NCBI GenBank assembly: GCA_037389465.1
Contig: JAZARR010000130.1
Location: 186,001 to 250,000, forward strand
Origin: Baylisascaris procyonis
Lineage: Eukaryota; Nematoda; Chromadorea; Rhabditida; Ascarididae
DNA: 64,000 bases
Direction of reading: 5' to 3'
Positions 49,901 through 61,500 of this stretch are shown in pieces (the first letter of the stretch is position 1; each line of letters starts with the position of its first letter). Under the pieces are notes generated by a model that saw only the letters and a list, made by a program, of their open reading frames with translations, was not told the DNA's origin and did no database searches. The translations under genes and the position numbers were made by a program.

Positions 49901-52235
49901 TTGATTCTTTGCGAGTATCTGCAACCATTTATCATTTGCACATTAATCATTGCGCAACGATTCCATCTTGGCTGCTTATGCTTGCTACAACCATTTTAAG
50001 GTATGGAATGGGGGGGGGGGGGCGATTTGAAGCGAGGATTTTAAATAATTAGTGGAATCTGCATCATGGAGAAGAACAGTTTTTAATCTCTAATCTATTT
50101 CGAACTACGTGAGATGGTTTTGAGTTATAAATCGATTTTCGCAGGTCGCATCCATATCAAAAGTGAGAAAAAAGAAATTTGGATTCTAGCCCACATAATT
50201 ACAGAAATTTCAGGATAATTTCAGATTAATAAAAGTAAACATGGGGTTCCTAATATCTTTCAACATAGTGGAATATATCGCACACAGACTAGTTGCCGGT
50301 GGTTTGATGATAATTCGCAAATTCGAATGAATTATGTGGGTGCAGATAACATGCGATTTGCCTAGAGATTCTAGGTCGTCCAATCTACGCTGCTGTGGGT
50401 CAATGCATAAGGGTAAAGAAGTTCCATAAATTAGTTTAAAAACAGCATGAGGTGGTGACCTGAAGTCACAGATTTTGATCCCCTTGCTGACAAACATTTC
50501 AGCCACAATGCCTTGCACACTTCTCGAGTCTAGCTTGTTCATGTTCATTTTTCAATATAATTTTTTTTGGGATATCTAACCGTAACGTTGTTCATTCATA
50601 CTCTCGGTCCTCATTCACACCCCATGCTGTATACTTGGATTTAATGGGTAGTTGTACTGAAAACCGATTGAGAATGTGACAACAATGTGGCTGTAATATG
50701 GGCCGACATGATTCAGGACGTTTTATCGCGGTATTTGCGCGGCATTGGCAGGCGTCATACCGTACGCTGGTGCGAGTTTCTTCACATTCGAATCACTGAA
50801 ACTCCTTTACCGTGGTTAGTTGAAGAGATTGCATTGCCACCTGAGAAAGATGTATAGTCTGAATATGGAGATTGATATAGCTTCATAGCTGTTTACGGAA
50901 AAACTACTTGTTTTTATTTAACGCAAAACGGCACCCTTAGCGTTTTCTTGATTGCTTGATGACTTTTTGCTTTTGAAGTTTTAAAATAAGTTTTTGAAAT
51001 CCGGGAAGGGATTTGAAAGTATGCATGCCATTGCCGTGTCATCGTCTCAGGGTCATGCTTCATTGTTCTTCAAAAAAATTTGTGAAAAGATGCAGAATCG
51101 TTCCAACTATCCATAAACTGCAAAATCGGTATAAGTCGGAAGATTTCATCGCAGTATTTGACCAGATGAGTTTATTGTTCTTATCTTTTCAGAATCTGGG
51201 ATAGTGAAACATTCTGCGCTTCAATGAGTTTCACCTCCCTTTGTTCAAAGACGTAGAACTTTCTAAGTTCGAGTTTCACTTGAGATTTATGATGCCATTT
51301 GTGTTTATCAGCGATAGCCTCCTTACGTTTTTATGGTTACGTTAACAGTAGGCTTCTTACACCAACAGCACTAGTTATAGTGTTTGTTAAGAATGGTATT
51401 GATTGAGGCAGTAATCGTTTTCGCAATATTTCCCTGAGTGAATTTAGAGAGGACGGGTGAAGCAGTGTCGCCGATTTATCGATTGATGTTCGGTGCGTTT
51501 GCTGGGCTCATAGGACAGTCATCGTCCTACCCGCTTGACATCGTCCGAAGACGTATGCAGACGGGTCGGATACCGCCCGGTCAGAATATGTTTGTCTCAA
51601 TGTACCAGATTTACATGCGCGAAGGTATTAAACGAGGTCTTTACAAAGGGCTCTCCATGAATTGGGTGAAGGTATTTCGCTTTGACATTATATCGCATTT
51701 AGTTATCTTCCTTTATAAAGAGTTTATTGGGTTGTGTTCAAGGATTTAGCCACTAGAAAATCCTAGAACGGCGGGTAAAGCCTGAGCGCAATTTTTGGCA
51801 TTTTAGGTTGCAGGGAGGTTGAAAAGTTGATTTAGAATGTAGTTAAACAAGTATTGCAAGACGTCTACCACGACTGGTTGCGGAATATATAGCAGAAAAG
51901 TTATCTGTAAGAGTTGTACAGAGTGGTGAAAGTCATCTCTGTCGTTCCCTTTATTCTGGCTAATACTCATTCGTTACTGTTATGGTTTCACTAGCACTGA
52001 TGTTGTACGGGTAGTATATATACAGTGGGTGGTCTGTAAGACTGCACTCTATCATTGACCGAATACGATGGCAGACCTTTGATTCTAAAGAGTTCGTTAA
52101 GGTTTTTTTTCTTTTCAGGGTCCAGTAGCAGTCGGTATAAGTTTTACGGTATATGACTATGCGTTAATGTATATAAAGGCACTAGTGAACGTCGAGCAAC
52201 ATTGGGAGGAAGTTGTCTTAAGAAAGGCGACTTGA
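40973..52235 (+). CDS. SLC25A42: Mitochondrial carrier, coenzyme A transporter type (SLC25A42-like), 7 exons
   Basis: SLC25A42 exchanges CoA for adenine nucleotides across the mitochondrial inner membrane. Exons: 40973-41068, 41362-41473, 48420-48606, 49074-49259, 50717-50814, 51448-51671 and 52119-52235; phases agree throughout. Counting from the second ATG (40991) gives 333 residues (human 318). The three carrier signatures are present: PLDRTK (exon 2), PLDTAK (exon 4), PLDIVR (exon 6). Close family matches include [20 protein letters not shown] and HEEYKRIM (exon 3), [21 protein letters not shown] (spread over exon 5), [16 protein letters not shown] and [13 protein letters not shown] (exon 6), and [14 protein letters not shown] (exon 7). 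Weak points are the first exon, assigned only by frame and splice sites, and the unusual donor GTGCGA after exon 3. Intron 2 (6.9 kb) contains a Gypsy element in the same orientation, which may affect splicing or premature polyadenylation. Confidence 0.92.
42299..42576 (+). repeat. 5' LTR of the intronic Gypsy element
   Basis: 278 bp, begins TGTTGTGGTGAACG and ends AACACAACA. AATAAA at 42530-42535 is a likely polyadenylation signal. The 3' copy begins TGTTATGG and has the same length. Confidence 0.96.
42578..42595 (+). other. Primer-binding site of the intronic Gypsy element
   Basis: TGGCGATCAGGATTCGAA begins one base after the LTR. Its first 13 bases equal the site of the left-edge Gypsy element. 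The following bases look like a T-loop complement, but the spacing is shorter than in a standard tRNA, so the primer is not assigned. Confidence 0.65.
42590..42667 (+). repeat. 27-bp tandem repeat in the Gypsy leader
   Basis: Two nearly identical 27-bp units (TTCGAACAGCAGGGATCGAC at 42590, TTCGAGCAGCAAGGATCGAC at 42617, each followed by AGCAGTA) and a third diverged 24-bp unit at 42644. The array overlaps the end of the primer-binding site and stops at the gag ATG. Confidence 0.9.
42667..46874 (+). pseudogene. Gypsy gag-pol polyprotein, interrupted by a stop and a frameshift
   Basis: The frame opens at ATG 42667. Domains: Gag (residues about 40-250); zinc knuckles [13 protein letters not shown] (282) and [14 protein letters not shown]; protease [10 protein letters not shown] (366); RT with [21 protein letters not shown] and YLDDIIVTG (654); RNase H with [10 protein letters not shown] and [13 protein letters not shown] at 45301-45303 interrupts the RNase H C-terminus; the same frame then continues to 45672. 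A frame change between about 45650 and 45740 leads to the integrase frame ending at 46874, inside the 3' LTR. Integrase has CDRC of the zinc finger and a D,D(35)E core ([22 protein letters not shown]), then a GPY/F-like segment. Gag and Pol share one frame, with no programmed shift between them. The lesions could be sequencing errors, since the rest is well preserved. Confidence 0.9.
46833..46843 (+). other. Polypurine tract of the Gypsy element
   Basis: GAAAGGGGAGG directly abuts the TG of the 3' LTR at 46844. It would prime plus-strand DNA synthesis. Confidence 0.8.
46844..47121 (+). repeat. 3' LTR of the intronic Gypsy element
   Basis: 278 bp, begins TGTTATGGTGAACG and ends AACACAACA, followed by GATAT. 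The gag-pol frame ends 31 bases inside it. Confidence 0.96.
50010..50022 (+). repeat. Poly-G run (13)
   Basis: Uninterrupted G residues within intron 4 of the carrier gene. Prone to length errors. Confidence 0.9.
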
Positions 52236-53653
52236 TACCTTCGTCACTATGCGAGGGGAATTGACAAATAGTTGGAATCAGTGACTCTTCGTTGGCGAAT
52301 CAAGTTACGACTAACTAAAGATTGTCGATTTGCGATCACAAATGCCATCGTGGTTTAGCCGCAGTTACGGTACACCTTTAGTTGGTCATGAAACGAGTGG
52401 AAATCAGGTAAGATTCAGGCACCCTCTAAAGAGGAGTGTTTTGAGGCAATGAGATGCGTTAATGCCAGCCGCCTTCAAAAAACATCTGATGTAGGAGTGG
52501 CAGTTTGATGGATTAGCCGTTGATGTTGGTTGTGTTTCTTGAGCGGCAATAGAGGTGATAGCAGTTACGGAGCTGTGTGTGAAATCAAGCTGTGAAGTGT
52601 GCATCCAACATCCGTTTCCATGTTGTGAAACATCGCTATTCGTTACTCTTTGAGGGGGTGTGAGTGACAAATTTTTGATCTGCACTTCTAAAGGACAAAT
52701 ATTCACTCACTTTCTTGTTTAGAGTTTTCAAGACTCTAGATGAACTGATCGTATTTCCTTATTTATTCGTTTATTTATATTATACGAAACATACACGCAA
52801 CTAATGCGGCTATGCCTATACTCCTATATGGCGTTGGGCATTCCACCTCTACCTTCTGTGTAGCATGCATCTTCGATGTGCACACGTTAATATCTCTAAC
52901 TAAATTATGCACAAGTGAGATGCAAAAAAAAAGTGAAATTCTTAGCGAAATGCGTATCGCATATTAAAGTGCAGTATCTCACCAATTGATTGTAAACTTT
53001 GGAGGGATGGTCAACGAATACATACATTAGGGGTATTATATGTTGGTATTTCTTGTGGTGGAACATCTCGCCCAATACATTATAATAGAAGATCGCTGTG
53101 GTTTCTTAGTTCAGACCTCTGTTCAATAGCCTCATAATGGTGGTCGAAGAGTCATTCGTACGAATTGAGTCTGTGGAACTGTTTTGAAATTGAAATGATT
53201 CTTTTATTTCAGAGTTAAAAACATTTTCCATTGAAGATTAGCCTAGTCGAATGGTAAATTGCAGTTCAGAGTGCTTACCAGAAGAGAAGAGATGAATATT
53301 TCGGGGAGGGGAAGTGCGTTATTTGAATCTACCTAGTTTTTGGTACTATTTTAACGCCTTATTGTTGTTTTGTGTTCTCGATGATAGTCAAATTACCTCT
53401 TGGCTATATAACACATTGTATTCATTGAAAGGAACTCCTTTTTCCATATGTCTTCCTCATATTCTCTTTATTTAAATATAAACAACTAATTCAACAACTG
53501 TTTTCCTTGGCGATCTTAAATCTTTTAATAATGCATTTTTAAATTGACAAATTTTATTTGGCTGTTTTAGCTCTTTTTATAAAAAAGATATCTCATAAAG
53601 TGCTTAAATTTTTTTGGAAATAATCATTCAAAAACAAATCGAGAGGCATGCCC

Positions 53654-53665
53654 GGGGGGGGGGGG
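53654..53665 (+). repeat. Poly-G run (12)
   Basis: Twelve G residues preceded by CCC. Simple sequence. Confidence 0.9.
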
Positions 53666-55520
53666 TGCTGAGGTCAACCGGTTTCATGAGCAACGGAATA
53701 TATGCATTGATGAATTCATGCGTTGACTGATCAGATCGCTTATGCAAATCTGACTTGTGACTCGAAAATGGGAACACCAACCACTTGCAAAATTTATGCA
53801 AATTTTTTATCATTTCAATAGGGTAGTAACTTCATAAGAATTTGATGAATCAGCCTTAATTTAGTATAGGTAATTGCCGTTTGTCCACATTCAAGCCAAA
53901 TTTTATTCGTCTGATTTGAGCTAATTAACTGCGAAAGAAATAGACAGGCACAGGCGCGCAGCTGATGGTTTTGATGCGTTGACGCGATGATGAACTAATG
54001 CTGCCAAGTTATTTCCTTTTAAATTATGCTGAATTCTTCTGAGAGCTTCACACTTTTCTTGATGCTTCTTATTTATTTTTCTGTTATTTTACATTTGGGA
54101 AAAACTATAATTTTGCAGTTTTGTAGTGGTGGGGTGTGGCGACGACACTTTCGAAGACTTGCACTCCCCTTCCTTTCTCTTCTCTTCCTACTGTCTTCCT
54201 GCCCATTCCCCTTATCATTCCCCTCTCTTTCCTGCCTTTTGCTTCCTCTCCTCTTTCTATTAACGGTATTTGTTCCCTGAGGAAGAAACTAAACTATGGA
54301 ATGGTTTATTTTATTCGTAAAATGGGAGATGGCTGTCGTTCCGGGTTGTTTTCTTGTATTGATAATGCTATTAGGAGCGACTTTTAGTTTGAATGAGATG
54401 TTTCATTGGTGATATGTTAATGTGATTTTGTTTGGAATGCGAACAGGTATTGTATCAATATATTTTGGTATTAAATAACCGTAAACAGTATTGTTTTATG
54501 GAATATTGGTAGTTTGCTTGGTTTGGCCAATATTGCATTGTTGGTTATTCACATGATGATTTGTTCGTTGAATAGAATTGTACTCTGCAGCCAGTGCCCA
54601 AGATTTAAGGATGAACTCTGTGCTTGTTTTTTTTTTATGGAGATTTTTCCACGGTTCTTTACCCTAGATGGACTTGTACCATGGTAAGTTGAGTTTGAAA
54701 GGAGATGGGTGGTTCTCTTTCCATCCCAAAGAGAAGTTTCGCGACGAAATGGATTAGGGAAAGAGGGGTGTTATGTACCTTAGGACAAGTTGTCGATGGA
54801 CAACTTTATGATAGAAAACATCCACCTTGATTTCATCGCTGCACCCTTCGCTTTATGGTAGTTTTAAATGCTTCCTGTTAGAAAATGAAGAAAATCAACG
54901 GCGGAAACATCATAAAGAGGATGTTTTCAGGTGTGATAAATAGTATAAACACGATGACCTCTTTGTTTTCGTAAATTTGTGTGTTTTTACGTCGTATGAA
55001 GTCTTTCGTTGTTTACCGATGAATTGCTAAATTGATATGCAAATTTTATGTGTTTAGATGCTGAAGATAAATTTTTATCTTATATATCTTCTTTGTAATT
55101 GTTTACAATATCGGATAAATTGCATATTTCTTAGCTAAAAATGCAAAACGAAATGATATGAACCGTGATTAAAATACTCTCATATGTTTTATATTCTGTT
55201 AGTATTTATCAGTATTCTTTTTACCTCTATTTGTTAATGTTTGTCTTTTTCACTATCATTATCACTATATCATAAGTAGTGAAGTTTTTTAGTTGAAGAA
55301 AAACCTTTTTTGACAGCAGATAGTTTACTTTTGAGTTTGTAGAAGGAAGTTATTAAATTTTCGGGATTTCAGTGTTATCAGCTGATTGCTTATGTTGGTA
55401 CTCGGAGATTTATGAATGACTGAAATTAGAGACAGTGTGGTCTTCATAAAACCTTTCAGGCCTATTTCCCTTCTCCATTATTGTAAATTCACCTCAAATT
55501 CTAGGCTGTATTTCCGTTAC

Positions 55521-55542
55521 TCCTCCCCCCTCCCCCCCCCCC
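55521..55542 (+). repeat. C-rich run
   Basis: TCCTCCCCCC followed by T and eleven C residues. Simple sequence. Confidence 0.9.
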
Positions 55543-58498
55543 GCATAACAAAATAGTGCCGTTGGTGTGTTTGTGATCATTAATTGTTCCTATCTTTATT
55601 AATATCACTCCTTCCCGTTCCCAACCAATCATTATTAATACCATTCTTCCTTGTTTTTTAAAATATTTTTTTTGCGGAATATAATGAAGTATTGACAAGT
55701 GTTCATTTCCAAAATAAACAACAACAACATCGAAGTTTGTATCTGAGGGCATTCCTGCTGACGAGGCATTTTCTTGTTCTTAAAGTAGACTGCATCCATT
55801 CATGCGAATGATTGCCTCATGACAGTTCATCTTTGTTCCATGAAACGTAGAAAAGTGTATTTTGTAGGATGGTATTCAGTGTGGTGTGATACGATTATGG
55901 CTCAAAGAGAAATGTCGGCATAAATTATTATTCCATCTCTACTCGACGCATTGCATGGTAATAACCAAAAAACTGTTGTAATATGAAGTAAGATGAATAT
56001 AGGAAATAGTCAGAAATAGTTCTCTGAAATAACGCAGTAAAAGAGTGATCGCGCAACATCATTCGGCCTAAGGAAGAGCAAGGAGACAGGGACATTGATC
56101 TCCAACTTCACCGCTCTATTTTTATAGAAGAGCGTTTGAAGTGGCTTTACCGTCGATGTTCGATGGCACTCGGCAGCTTCTGGTCAAAGTGCAGCCATCT
56201 TCCGCATAGCTTTATGGTTATCAAACATCATTAATGCTTTGAAGTGTTTGGATATGTTTAACATACCGTTCTACAAAGGCATCCCACGGTTATTAGGTTG
56301 CCAATCGCATTTGTCAGTAATCTTTTGGTTAAATGCCTTAAGGTTTCTATAGCTGATGAATAAACAAATGCGATGTCTTGCTTTTGAGTACAACCAGGAA
56401 TGGGCTATTGTGGGATTGTGAACGATTTCAAAAAAACATGCTTAATTACAACACGATTGAGATAGCGAACTTTCGACACATAAACGAAATCAAAATGCGT
56501 TCGGTGAAGCCTTCATTTATGTGGTGACAGCCGTTCTCATAGACGAAATACTGACAGCCTTTCAATATGTGTTTACATTCGATAGCATACAATAACGCAA
56601 TAGATGCATTCTATAGATTCTTTAGAAAATTGACATATGAAACGTTGTGAGGTGAAAAGAACTGAAAGGATGTAAACCTCGGATGTATCGATAGAGGTGT
56701 GAGCATTGTTAATTGAATAACATTACGTGTTCGTCGATGTGGGATGTAATCTCAAAATTCGGGAACTCAACCCCCTCAATGAGCTGTGTGAATGAAACTA
56801 ACTCAGCGCCGTCAAACGACATCTGGAATAGATGAGCATTGCAATGACCAGTAGACCTGATAACAACGTTTCCCACTTATGGTCACATGCGCTAGAGACG
56901 GTGACTGCAGCAGTATAATTGTTTTGCTGAAGGCTGAGAGGCTGACTGATTCTCGAGCCATATCAGATATGAACTTTAGCCTCAACGATTGTTTAGCAGG
57001 GAATCGGTGAGAAGCGGGAGACAAAGAACGATGAGTGCAAATTTGCATATATACCGCAATGACTACCCGTAATGAAACGTTGAAATGATGGATCTCAACG
57101 TGAAAATGGTTGAGTGTTTACTGAGCAAGATCAAGGGAGGTTAGTCTTCTTGTTGATGTTGTTCCGTGGTCAACCACAATACGTCGGTAATTGAGGTGCG
57201 TTTGTTTGCGTCACAAATGGTGCTGAATCGTAATCGGTTCGCCGTTGAACAATCTCCAACCATGCCCCTCAGCGATACCTTTTTAATTTCATTTGTCGGT
57301 TTCATTATATCGATTCATGGAAAACTGAGCTCCTGAATTTTCTGTGCTGTTATAGGACGGCAACGTCGAAAGGAATGTGGGCAAACGGAGAGTGTATTAT
57401 GAACACTATAAACTTGTATATGCTGTGCTTCTACTACTCCTATTGTACTGTTTATATAACATTTAAGAAGCTATTGTGCAAGTGTGCTTCTGGAATTTCT
57501 TATAGTCGTTGGATAAGAATATTGTCTTGCTCACTCGAACACAAACATTTCCTTTGTGATAAATCTTAGCTTTCTTCTAATATGTACCCCAACTGTTTAA
57601 TGCCCCCGGGCTTATTTTCGACGAGATATGGTAGATGAATTTATCATAGAGGAGTTAAAAAGTAATTGTGATCTATGAAGCTTGGCGCCACGTTCATATA
57701 GTTCTCCAGATGTGCAGAATAATGCGCCTTGTTGATTGGCTAAGCCCCAAATACATTATAGGACAACATTTGGTAGTGAATGCTTGCCAACGTTGCTGAT
57801 TAAATTCAAAAAAGCGTTACTCTGCCCGTTGCCAAATATTCCCCTTACCAGCCGGGTGTGGCAATTCACAAATCAACTTTATGCTTATCCCATACGCATC
57901 CATCAAATAATACGGCAACTTTACAGCAAATGTAATTTTCTGAATAGCGGTTAAGTTTAGTTGCGACGTAGAGAACTTCGTTGCATCTTGCTTGCTTTTT
58001 TTCAAATTTCCCGCATTTTCGCTTCAAATATCTCTTCCTCAGCCACCCAATTTGTCTTGTTGCTGCGGCGATTGTAATTGAGGTTTAATATGAAGCATTG
58101 ACCTTTTCGGGGTCAGGTTGGGGGGGTTGAGATGAGTTTTTTTAGTATTGGCACTTGCAGGTATTTTTTGCTGTCAGAGTAGGTATTGGTTTCGTTGTTT
58201 GATGTATGATTGATAGGTTTATTTGATGGCAATTAAACCATTAAAAATGATGATAATTCATGCTTTGAATATTCTATATTCTCTTAAGTACTTGTTGTTT
58301 ATTTTTAAAAGCTGGTGTCATCCCACGTTTGTACCGTGAAAAGCGGTCGTTCCTTTTTCAGTGAGCCATTTGCGATGTGGATGAAAGCCGTCTCCGATTC
58401 GGCTATTTAGCGTAACTGAAATTGAAGCCGGTTTAAACCCTGACACATGATTTTACATGTGACAGACTTGTTTAAATAATTTTGTGAATATTTAGTTT

Positions 58499-58511
58499 CG
58501 TTGTTTTCAGT
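58499..58511 (+). promoter_or_regulatory. Possible trans-splice acceptor of PSMC3
   Basis: CGTTGTTTTCAG ends at 58510, 30 bases before ATG 58541. It is a strong nematode-type acceptor with no obvious upstream coding exon. Confidence 0.45.
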
Positions 58512-58540
58512 GGAGCTTATATTTTCGTTAATCGTTGAGC

Positions 58541-61500
58541 ATGGCATCGCAGAAGGCAACCGAAGGCGAGAAACACGAGGAAAAGATGGAAGTGGAAGAG
58601 GTGAGCCAATTGATTACCACCGTATTCGCTTTCCTTTCTTTTTTGAGACGAAACAATAAGGATAAAGAGTAGTTTCGTATCGTTCCCGGGAGAATGCTTG
58701 GTAGGTCTTAGCCTGCAGAATGTTTTGGTCAGTAAAGCAATTGGCAGCATCCTTGTCTATTGTGACAACAAAGTGAAGGAGTCGAGTAGGCTTATGTAGT
58801 TATGACTTTCTGCCTAGACAGCCATTCTCATGATATAATGCTTACAGCTAATACCTTCTAACGCCACCTACCTAGCAGTAGAGATATGTTGAGTCTCCCC
58901 AACTGCATAGATTTCATCTTTTCTTACTATAAGTGAAAACTATCTTGATATCTAAAGTTTTCTGGAAAAATTATTGTTCCATCACTGATTGTAACTGCCA
59001 GGGAAGTGGGGAGGTTAAGTACTACTCAATATTTGTAAGGAATGGCATCTACGCAATCACTGCAAGTGACCTTTTTTAGAGCTGAGATAGCTATTGTGGT
59101 TCAAGCCGGAATATGGAGATTTATGAAGAGTTTCGAGGGCAATTCGTGTTTCAATAATGACAATGTGAAGCGCTCCGCTTCCAGTTTGTTTGTAGCGCGC
59201 GTTGATCACTGATCTTTGATTTAGACGCCTTTCGTCCGTTGGTTTATTTCATCCACTTCTTGATTCAGATGTTTTTATTTTATTCTCTCTCTTCTAAACA
59301 TTTCGCTTCAGAATAATACTTATTAAATTGAAGTGTATATTCAAAAAATGTTAAAAATTTTCCAGTGCTATAAATGGTTTAGGATCCACTCGATGAGGAA
59401 GTGCTGCGTATGTCGGCAGACGATTTGAAGAGTAGAACCCATCTGCTAGAGAACGAGATCCGTATTATGCGTTCAGAGGTACAGCGCATCAATCACGGTG
59501 TACAGACACTTAAGGATCGTATCAAAGAGAACAACGAACGCATTAAGGTACCACATTCTGCTTCGTTTTAAAAATCATTGGGACGACACAAATTTTATCA
59601 ACTTAGGTCGCTTAATAATGAGAAACTTGTCGTTTATCGTTTCAGACCTCGATGTCACGGTGGATGAACTGGAAAGTGGCATTAATTTATTATGTTTTTA
59701 GATATTACTTGGGCGGGGGATGTTGGCATAGCTGACTAGGACAAGTAATTGTGTTACTCTTTATACTACTGTAGAAGTAAGTGCTGTTCCTCACTGGCGG
59801 GCTATTTAAAATTTATGCTGCAAAAAGGTTGCACAAACTTTATTGATATGAACTGGGCTTGATTGGCCGATATGAAGCATGTAAAAGAGGTTCAAGGCCA
59901 ACGCGAAAATAAGTGGTTGTGTAGGATGCTGAATTGGCCAAAATGTACGTTGGCCGATGTGGGAAAGATGAACTGGCCAAAATCTGAAGAAAGCCTAAAA
60001 ATGTATTTTATGGGTAATGGGTAGTGAAACTGTGGCGTTGTTTTGACATAGCGCATATCAGCAACGTTTCACTTATTGCGTTGTTGATGTTGTGGACATT
60101 ATCTAGATTATTAGCCCATCTTATGCAACCATCCACTTTCAATCATTATTTCGCATCTGCGTCGATCGATAATATAAATCAACCGATATTCGCTGAAATG
60201 TATCTTTTTTTCTCTTTTATTTCATTTAAAGAAATAGGGATTAGAGTCTTCAGTATGATTGTACCTTCTTTTCCCATTTTCATCTTTGACTTTTCAGATT
60301 TTCCTTTTAACCTTCTGCATAGTATAAACTCAACGAAAGTTTGTCTATATCAGTTGCACAGTGACACCTCGTATCTACAACCTCAACACATCCAACAATT
60401 TTTTTTTTGTTTTTGGGAGATACAATGAAATAAGGCACAGAGTTTATTTACTTGCTCAATTATCATTCTTTTATTATTTCGTTTTTTCGCTTCTAGGTCA
60501 ATAAGACACTGCCATACCTGGTTTCGAATGTTGTCGAGCTGTTGGAGTTGGAAGAGATGCAGGAGGAAGAGGGTGCCAACGTTGACTTGGATGCTCATAA
60601 AACGAAATGTGCTGTGATCAAAACATCAACTCGTGCCACCTATTTCTTACCCGTCGTTGGCCTCGTTGATCCATCTGAACTGAAACCCGGAGATCTCGTT
60701 GGCGTTAACAAGGTTATTTCATTTAAGTTTTAGCTGTAAGTGGCGTGGTCATGATGGCTATCAATATGCCTCGCTTGGGTCTGGTTGCTCGAAATATTCC
60801 CAACTTTCAGTGGCTTTTAACAAATTGTTTTTCACGCTATTTCTATTGAGAAATGCAGACACTTTATGATGCTTACTAGTAAACCTCAAATTCTTCGTTT
60901 TTCATCGAACTTATAGCATTCACTACTATCTCACTGCCGTCATTTCCCAAATGTGACAGCGTTGAACACAGGGAACAATCCTAGTGCCCGCTGGGATTTC
61001 AAATAAAGTACTATAAAATCTTTTGTCGGAATTTTTGAAGGGGAGCAATTTCGCATTATTTTTAGTGTGGGGGAAACGTGGTACTGGGGCCACTCTTTCT
61101 CCACCCTTTCCGCTCCCTTCCGTCACTGATCTTGGTTTCTCCCTATGTCTGCCACTAGTTACTGAAAGCACCAATGTATTTATCTGCTGCAATAGCGCGG
61201 GCGTTATATTCAACGAAAAGGACTCGAATTTTTTGTTGTCGATGTTTTTGAAATGTTTGAAGGAGGAGGCGATGATAAGTTCTGCATTCTTTTCTTGAAT
61301 AACAAATTGTCATTTGGGAGAAAATTATGCGAATCTTTGTTGTTGCCTTATTTTGTATTCGGCAGAAATGTCGTTTAAATATTGTTGATGCCAAAATTGT
61401 TTTTGAGGTGAGAAACAATTAAATTAACAAAAATTAGGTAGAAATAGTGGAAATCTTGGTTGTTCGAAAGATTTGTAGGTCGCAAACATTCGCATTTTTC

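Larger units (their letters stand above)
52236..58498. other. Intergenic between SLC25A42 and PSMC3
   Basis: About 6.3 kb without a recognised gene. It includes the carrier 3' UTR, G12 at 53654-53665, a C-rich run at 55521-55542, and a pyrimidine-rich tract at 54160-54270. One open stretch at about 56050-56233 (+) reads like protein (ending SFMVIKHH) but has no start codon or family match. Confidence 0.45.

Noticed and set aside
49577..49999. 140-codon open frame in the carrier gene region
   Set aside because: It lies in the intron between exons 49074-49259 and 50717-50814, shows no family resemblance and has biased low-complexity composition.
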